A stretch of DNA of 32,939 bases, from NCBI GenBank assembly GCA_012033495.1, contig JAAUQT010000039.1, forward strand, positions 1 through 32,939. The letters are read 5' to 3'. The notes below the pieces were generated by a model. The model had not been told where the DNA came from, did no database searches, and saw only the letters and a program-made list of their open reading frames with translations. The translations under genes were made by a program, and so were the position numbers. How positions within the stretch are numbered: the stretch's first letter is position 1; each line of letters opens with the position of its first letter. This DNA comes from Cyanobacteria bacterium RM1_2_2. Its GTDB lineage: Bacteria > Cyanobacteriota > Cyanobacteriia > Elainellales > Elainellaceae. Shown piece by piece: positions 27,594 through 32,939 of this stretch.

Positions 27594-30446
27594 ATGGGAT
27601 CAAGCACTAAGTTTGCAGATCAGTACATGCAAGCCCAAATGGCTTATGTACAGGGAAGCTATGAGGAAGCGGCGACCTTGATCGATCGACTTGCCGAAGG
27701 CTATCCGAGTGACCCGACTGTTTGCCTGTTGCGAGGTCACGTCTACTATGGGTTGCAGCAATATGACGTGGCGCGCGAGCAGTATCAGAATGTGCTAACG
27801 CTGACCAATGACAGCGAGTATGTGAACTACGCCAATCAAGGGCTGGCAAACTTGGAAGAAGTAGACGACCTGCCACCCCAAGCGGCTGAACCCGAAGCAG
27901 AAGAGTTGGCTGGATCAAACTTTGCCGACGATGAATTTGACGATCTCAACTTTGCTGACATTGACACTGATTTCGTCAGCACGGTTGACTCTCAAGCGTT
28001 GCCCCTCTCTGACGACTCTTTCAACGCCACAAACTGGGAGCGAGCTTCTAGCCCGATTGATGACTTAGGCGAAGACTTCGATTTTGCCGATTTGGGCATG
28101 GATAGCATTGAGGATGTGCGGGCGCTGAGCGGCATCAGCGGCATCAATGATACAGACTTCTCGCCGTCATCCACACCGTTCGGCAACTCTTTCAGCGATC
28201 CGGCAGATGAGCAGACGAGTGATAACCCGTTTGCCAATCCGTTTGCTGCTAGCGGTGACGGCACGGGGCTGTTTGACGAGCCAGAAGACTTTGATGATGC
28301 CTTTCCGCCTGCTCAATCTAGTTCGGCTTCGGGAGGATATGCCTCCGAGCTTGCGATGCCTGAAGCCGTCCCATCTGAGCCAGTAGAACCTATTTCTGAC
28401 TCGTTCTCGTTAGATGAGTTTGATCCCTACAGTTCGGCTCCCGTAGACGAAGATTTTGAATCGCCTGCTTACGGCACGTCGCGACCCAGAAGTTTCGATC
28501 AAGGCTCTGATGATGAAACCCTCTTCATGGGCATCGAAGATTTGGAATCGGCTGAGCCGCCGCCCTACCCTAGCCAAAGCTACGATCAGGATGCTGCCAG
28601 CTATGGTAATTCGACGGGTTACACCGACAACTTCTACGACGATGACGATGACCACACCTTTGTTGCCAACAGTGGCGGCTATGGGTTTGATCCCACTGAT
28701 GACCAAGAGTTTTCCACCAGTGAAGAGCCATCGTTAGAAGATTCGCCTGCGGCGGGGCGTAGTAGCGTCGATTTCCTGGATGAGTTTGATGAGTTTGACG
28801 ATTTGGGCAGTTTGCCTGATTTCGACTTGTCTGATAACTCGGTAGATTTTACAAGTCCGTCGCTTGGCAGCACGACTTCAGGCGCGTCGATCTCCACCAC
28901 ATCAAGCTTTGATTTCAACGACACTGATCAGTCTATCCTCCGAGAAGATGAGGTGTTCTCGCTATCCCATGGCAACGAACCGCTGCCCACATTCACCCAG
29001 GTTGATAGCCGAGGGCTAGAGCCAGATGTTAGCGTCGAGCAAGGCTGGAAAGCACCGCTAGAAAATGCACCGCTTGCCACTAAAAAATGGATCATTGGCG
29101 GTGTGACGGGCACAATTTCAATGCTGGCAGTCGCTGCAATTAGTATGGTGGCGGCAGGGAACGTGTCTCCACTCAACCGACTCGCCATGAGCGCGACCGC
29201 AGGAGTGGCTAGCTTTGGTTCAGCATTGGCGCTATCGGGTATTGCCACCCGCCAGTCGAAGCGAACCGCTGCCGATTTGCAAGCTCAGTTTGATGCTGTC
29301 TCTCAGGGCAACTTGAACGCACGGGCGGCTGTCTATTCGGAAGATGAGTTTGGGCGCTTGGCAACGGGCTTTAACCAGATGGCACGGGTCATTTTGACTA
29401 CCACTAGCGAAGCTCAACGCAAAGCAGAGGAACAGGAGCAAGCCAAAGAAGACTTGCAGCGGCAGGTGATTCGGTTACTCGATGATGTGGAAGGTGCGGC
29501 GCGAGGTGATTTGACGGTGCAAGCTGAGGTGACAGCCGATGTCCTAGGGGCGGTTGCGGACTCGTTTAACCTGACCATCCAAAACCTGCGGGAAATCGTT
29601 CAGCAAGTGAAGCTAGCAGCTCGACAAGTCACCAAGAGCGCCACCGAAAACGAAATCTTTGCTCGCTCGCTATCCTCAGATGCTTTGCGTCAAGCTGAAG
29701 AGTTAGCCGTTACGCTCAACTCAGTGCAGGTGATGACGGACTCAATCCAACGGGTGGCAGAAAGCGCTCGTGAGGCGGAGGAAGTGGCGCGGTCGGCTTC
29801 GGCAACGGCGCTGAAGGGCGGCGAGGCAGTAGAACGCACGGTGTCAGGTATTTTAGAAATCCGCGAAACGGTGGCAGAAACAACGCGCAAGGTGAAGCGG
29901 CTAGCCGAATCGTCTCAAGAAATTTCTAAGATCGTGGCGCTGATCTCGCAGATTGCCTCCCGAACGAACCTCCTCGCCCTAAACGCCAGTATTGAGGCGG
30001 CTAGAGCCGGAGAAGCCGGACGCGGCTTTGCGATTGTGGCAGATGAGGTGCGGCAGTTGGCAGACCGGGCAGCCAAAGCATCTAAAGAAATCGAGCAAAT
30101 CGTCTTGCAGATTCAGGGTGAAACAAGCTTAGTCATGACGGCAATGGAGGAAGGCACGCAGCAGGTGATTGAAGGAACCCGCTTGGCAGAACAGGCAAAA
30201 CGCTCGCTGGAAGACATCATTCAGGTGTCTAACCGGATCGACGTGCTAGTGCGTTCAATTACCGCAGACACCGTCGAGCAAACGGAAACCTCCCGCACGG
30301 TGGCGCAAGTGATGCAGTCAGTAGAACTCACCGCCCAAGAAACCTCACAAGAATCGCAGCGGGTATCGGCTTCGCTGCAAAATCAGGTAGGAGTCGCCCG
30401 CGATCTGCTGTCGTCGGTGGAACGGTTCCGCGTCGAGAAGGTCTAA
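27594..30446 (+). CDS. pilJ: Methyl-accepting chemotaxis-type receptor PilJ with TPR and acidic linker
   Basis: 950 residues. Order: TPR-like repeats (about 1-90; [40 protein letters not shown]), an acidic Asp/Phe/Ser-rich stretch (about 95-490), two TM helices (499-522 and 530-551) separated by only about 8 residues, so there is essentially no periplasmic sensor domain, HAMP-like segments (about 552-606 and 640-690), and a signalling domain with the conserved tip [20 protein letters not shown] at 792 onward, then [12 protein letters not shown]. The input is therefore probably cytosolic, via the TPR region, or from the membrane. ATG 27594 is chosen because AGGAGA lies 8 nt upstream. Corresponds to Synechocystis slr1044/Nostoc HmpD. 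The CheA gene does not follow. Confidence 0.88.
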   Translation: MGSSTKFADQYMQAQMAYVQGSYEEAATLIDRLAEGYPSDPTVCLLRGHVYYGLQQYDVAREQYQNVLTLTNDSEYVNYANQGLANLEEVDDLPPQAAEPEAEELAGSNFADDEFDDLNFADIDTDFVSTVDSQALPLSDDSFNATNWERASSPIDDLGEDFDFADLGMDSIEDVRALSGISGINDTDFSPSSTPFGNSFSDPADEQTSDNPFANPFAASGDGTGLFDEPEDFDDAFPPAQSSSASGGYASELAMPEAVPSEPVEPISDSFSLDEFDPYSSAPVDEDFESPAYGTSRPRSFDQGSDDETLFMGIEDLESAEPPPYPSQSYDQDAASYGNSTGYTDNFYDDDDDHTFVANSGGYGFDPTDDQEFSTSEEPSLEDSPAAGRSSVDFLDEFDEFDDLGSLPDFDLSDNSVDFTSPSLGSTTSGASISTTSSFDFNDTDQSILREDEVFSLSHGNEPLPTFTQVDSRGLEPDVSVEQGWKAPLENAPLATKKWIIGGVTGTISMLAVAAISMVAAGNVSPLNRLAMSATAGVASFGSALALSGIATRQSKRTAADLQAQFDAVSQGNLNARAAVYSEDEFGRLATGFNQMARVILTTTSEAQRKAEEQEQAKEDLQRQVIRLLDDVEGAARGDLTVQAEVTADVLGAVADSFNLTIQNLREIVQQVKLAARQVTKSATENEIFARSLSSDALRQAEELAVTLNSVQVMTDSIQRVAESAREAEEVARSASATALKGGEAVERTVSGILEIRETVAETTRKVKRLAESSQEISKIVALISQIASRTNLLALNASIEAARAGEAGRGFAIVADEVRQLADRAAKASKEIEQIVLQIQGETSLVMTAMEEGTQQVIEGTRLAEQAKRSLEDIIQVSNRIDVLVRSITADTVEQTETSRTVAQVMQSVELTAQETSQESQRVSASLQNQVGVARDLLSSVERFRVEKV

Positions 30447-30526
30447 CTAGAAAAGAATACTTACTGAACAAGCAGCAGTAGAGAAGAATATAGACTTAGT
30501 TATTCTAGTCACTACAGAGAGGACAT

Positions 30527-30963
30527 ATGAGCCGTCTTCACTTCTTAGCTACAGGCTGTGGAATCTCTTCGTTGTCACCAGTTCACTGCTGGTCGGGTGG
30601 GTGCTTGGCATATCAATTGGACAGTCGCCGCGTAAAGTGACGGAACAAATGATAGGAGTCCCCCTCCCTAAAGGTGTCAAGCCAGAAGTTCAGTTTGAAG
30701 GGCTGCTCGGCTCCATTCCCATCAATGTTGAATATGAAGCCCATGTGCGCTTTTCGATGTCGTCAGACGATCTTGAGGCATTCGTAAATCGTCTAGGTTG
30801 TCCATATCCAACCCAAGAAAATGGATATGAATGTAATTTGACCTATTGGCAAGGTTCTGGTGGGCGTCCGCCAACGAATGGAACCGCAGAGTCTCGTCTC
30901 TTCCAATTTAGATTGCGTGAAGATGAGACTGTAATGGTTCAAATGCGCTTCCTGTCCACATAG
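30527..30963 (+). CDS. Small membrane-anchored protein of unknown function, probable frameshift near start
   Basis: The safely open part starts at GTG 30601 (120 residues). Upstream in the same frame the sequence reads SLLSYRLWNLFVVTSSLLVG, then WVLGISIG, a good TM anchor, but no start codon is available. An ATG at 30527 with a GAGAGGA ribosome binding site lies one frame off; one extra C in GAGCCG (30529-30534) would give a ~145-residue protein starting MSPSSLLSYRLW. The soluble part has paired cysteines (LGCPYPTQENGYECNL) and a strand-rich end (LFQFRLREDETVMVQMRFL), probably extracytoplasmic. No family recognised. It lies 80 nt after pilJ, and could be part of the same transcript. Confidence 0.6.
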
Positions 30964-31235
30964 TAGCGTCTAGAAGGTGATGCGTAATGGCAAAGAGCAT
31001 CCGGGCATACTCTAGCTAACAACCGTGGTGATGCAAAGGCTCCCTGCCACCACTCAAGCGAACCGCTGTGTTCCAATCTCATCCATTGGCAAAAGCTGCC
31101 CATCTCCAAAGACACAGGGGCTAAGTTTACGGTAGGCTGAACTAGAGTTAAGTTTCTTGCTAGCTGATGTCAATTGCCAATTTAGACTTTGGCGTTGTTT
31201 ACATTAGCGTTGTTTAGTGTGAGGTTGGGCATTTC
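30964..31235. promoter_or_regulatory. Intergenic region before the radical SAM gene
   Basis: 272 nt without a recognisable gene. The 10-mer GCGTTGTTTA occurs at 31192-31201 and again at 31207-31216, period 15 nt, about 20-35 nt before the radical SAM start, and could be a regulator site. No riboswitch recognised; in particular no clear B12-box was seen. Confidence 0.35.
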
Positions 31236-32822
31236 ATGCGAGTTCTGCTGCTATATCCTCTGTTTCCTAAAACGTTTTGGTCGTTTGAAAAAATTCTGGA
31301 ACTCGTGGAGCGGAAAGTGCTGCTGCCGCCGCTGGGACTGATCACCGCAGCCGCCATTTTCCCGCAGGAGTGGGAGTATAAGCTCGTCGATCACAATGTC
31401 CGCGAAGTCACGGAGGCAGAGTGGGAGTGGGCAGATCTGGTGATCTTGTCAGCGATGATTGTGCAGAAGCAGGATTTTGTTGCTCAAATTCGAGAAGCAA
31501 AACGGCGCGGCAAGAAAGTTGCGGTCGGTGGGCCCTATCCCACTTCGATTCCTGAAGATGCGCTGGATGCAGAGGCAGATTACCTGATTTTGGATGAAGG
31601 CGAGATTACGATTCCGCTGTTTGTTGAGGCGATTCAGCGCGGCGTCTCGCAGGGTGTTTTTCGCTCGGATGGTGAAAAACCAGATGTGACGACTACGCCG
31701 ATTCCTCGCTACGATTTGCTGGAGTTGAGTGCCTACGATTCCATGTCGGTGCAGTTTTCGCGGGGCTGTCCATTTCAGTGCGAGTTCTGCGACATTATCG
31801 TGCTTTATGGGCGCAAGCCCCGCACCAAGTCACCAGAGCAGCTTTTGGCAGAACTGGAGCGGCTCTACGAACTGGGCTGGCGGCGGGCGGTGTTTATGGT
31901 GGACGATAATTTCATCGGCAATAAGCGCAACGTCAAGCTGTTGCTGAAAGACTTGAAAGTTTGGATGGCGGAACACCAGTATCCGTTTAGCTTCAACACC
32001 GAGGCTTCTGTCGATTTGGCGCAAGATCCAGAGTTGCTGCAACTGATGCTGGAGTGTAACTTTAATGCCGTGTTTTTGGGCATCGAAACGCCCGATGCCG
32101 ACAGCTTAGAACTCACACGCAAGTTTCAGAATACGCGCAGTTCCCTAGAAGAAGCCGTAGACACGATCAACCGGGCCGGACTGCGGATTATGGCTGGATT
32201 CATTATCGGCTTTGATGGTGAAAAACCAGGCGCAGGCGATCGAATTATCCAATTTGTCGAACAAACTGCCATTCCAACCGCCGTCTTCGGACTGCTGCAA
32301 GCCCTCCCGAACACCGCACTCTGGCATCGTCTGGAAAAAGAAGGGCGGCTCTATGGCAACAAAAGCGACGGCAACCAGTTTGCCTTGATGAACTTTGTGC
32401 CGACTCGTCCGGTAGAAGAAATTGCCCGCGAGTATGTCCACGCCTTCTGTACGCTATATGAGCCGGCTCGCTTCCTCGATCGAGTCTATCGTCACTTCCT
32501 CCATCTCGCACCTTCCCCTTGCGAAGCGCCCTTCCAAATGCCAAGTCTGGTTGACCTAAAAGCGCTCGCAATCATTGTTTGGCGGCAAGGCTTGAAGCGC
32601 AGCACGCGCTGGCAGTTTTGGTGGCAGTTGTTTAGCATCATGAAGCGAAATCCGGGCGTTTGGGTGCATTACCTGACGGTTTGTGCCCATGCTGAACACT
32701 TCATCGAGTATCGGCAAATTGTCCGCGATCAGATTGAAGCCCAAATTGCTGAATTTAAAGTCGAGCAAGCGCAGCGAGAAGCAGCACAAATGGAGGCAAC
32801 CCCAAAAGCGATGGTGGGCTAA
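31236..32822 (+). CDS. B12-binding domain radical SAM protein (DUF4070-type)
   Basis: 528 residues. The N-terminal cobalamin-binding-like Rossmann domain (about 1-140) begins MRVLLLYPLFPKTFW and contains LLPPLGLITAAAIFP, VILSAMIVQKQD and VAVGGPYPTSIPEDAL. The radical SAM barrel has the cluster motif RGCPFQCEFCD (Cys178, Cys182, Cys185; codons from 31767), then FMVDDNFIGN, FLGIETPDADSL and IMAGFIIGFDGE. The C-terminal ~130 residues resemble DUF4070. Related enzymes include methylases of hopanoids and other lipids or pigments, but this one does not clearly match HpnP or HpnR and the substrate cannot be named. Complete and intact; ATG 31236 lacks a strong ribosome binding site. Confidence 0.85.
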   Translation: MRVLLLYPLFPKTFWSFEKILELVERKVLLPPLGLITAAAIFPQEWEYKLVDHNVREVTEAEWEWADLVILSAMIVQKQDFVAQIREAKRRGKKVAVGGPYPTSIPEDALDAEADYLILDEGEITIPLFVEAIQRGVSQGVFRSDGEKPDVTTTPIPRYDLLELSAYDSMSVQFSRGCPFQCEFCDIIVLYGRKPRTKSPEQLLAELERLYELGWRRAVFMVDDNFIGNKRNVKLLLKDLKVWMAEHQYPFSFNTEASVDLAQDPELLQLMLECNFNAVFLGIETPDADSLELTRKFQNTRSSLEEAVDTINRAGLRIMAGFIIGFDGEKPGAGDRIIQFVEQTAIPTAVFGLLQALPNTALWHRLEKEGRLYGNKSDGNQFALMNFVPTRPVEEIAREYVHAFCTLYEPARFLDRVYRHFLHLAPSPCEAPFQMPSLVDLKALAIIVWRQGLKRSTRWQFWWQLFSIMKRNPGVWVHYLTVCAHAEHFIEYRQIVRDQIEAQIAEFKVEQAQREAAQMEATPKAMVG

Positions 32823-32939
32823 CTCAAACTGAAGCTAGAGGTTGATGCAGCGAAGAAGCCATAGCCGTCCCAAATGCCGTGCTTCGACTGCGCTCAGCAC
32901 TCAAAGACGCTCAGCACTCAGAAACCCTCAACACTCAAA
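32823..32939. repeat. Short tandem repeat at the window end (17-nt period)
   Basis: Units starting CGCTCAGCACTCA occur at 32891-32907 and 32908-32924, with a degenerate third (CCCTCAACACTCAAA) at 32925-32939 cut by the window edge. The preceding CTTCGACTGCGCTCAGCAC is a common intergenic repeat type in filamentous cyanobacteria. The unit is too short and too variable for a CRISPR. Confidence 0.5.

Noticed and set aside
32891..32939. Start of a CRISPR array
   Set aside because: Repeat period is 17 nt with no spacers between units.

Overview
The window is chromosomal DNA from a cyanobacterium, most likely a filamentous Leptolyngbya/Oculatella-type lineage; the genus is inferred from general protein resemblance only. 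The evidence is a co-occurring set of cyanobacterial genes: a ccsA-type cytochrome c assembly protein, a long RibBA with the cyanobacterial C-terminal extension, a ~1040-residue PEP carboxylase, a KGK-domain protein, a DUF3352 protein, HmpF, and a PilG/PilH/PilI/PilJ set headed by a PatA-type (DUF4388) regulator. I recognise no rRNA, tRNA, CRISPR array or insertion sequence.

Layout. (1) 1-5.6 kb, plus strand: a PAS-GAF-histidine kinase (open at the left edge), a DUF4126 membrane protein, a Uma2-type PD-(D/E)XK nuclease, a small Pepco-like protein, and a caspase-like peptidase fused through a Tat-like/TM linker to a formylglycine-generating-enzyme-type domain. The spacing is tight (15, 17, 86 and 0 nt), and the last two genes look like a peptidase-centred conflict or cell-death module. 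(2) 5.7-8.9 kb: argC (minus) and ribBA (plus), divergent over ~330 nt. (3) 9.1-14.3 kb, minus strand: ppc, a rhomboid protease and a MATE transporter in a co-directional run. (4) 14.9-16.3 kb: a serine-recombinase-like protein whose catalytic residues appear to be lost. (5) 16.5-22 kb: DUF3352, ccsA, a small secreted protein, a KGK protein and tilS. (6) 22-30.5 kb: hmpF, divergent from the pilG-pilH-pilI-pilJ chemosensory operon across a 1.3 kb gene-poor interval. Together they would form the polar array that steers type IV pilus motility, but no CheA (PilL/HmpE) is in the window. (7) 30.5-32.9 kb: a small membrane-anchored unknown and a B12-binding radical SAM protein.

Data quality matters for reading this window. 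Four single-base deletions, and probably a fifth, break reading frames: two in the caspase, one each in the MATE transporter and ppc, and probably one in the small protein after pilJ. All can be repaired by adding one base, most at a homopolymer. ppc is normally indispensable in cyanobacteria, so this looks like uncorrected long-read sequence rather than real pseudogenisation. I annotate these as single genes and mark the break points.

The most unusual items are the Pepco/caspase/FGE module, the catalytically emptied recombinase, an ArgC with altered residues around its active-site cysteine, and a PilJ receptor with a ~400-residue acidic Asp/Phe/Ser-rich linker.
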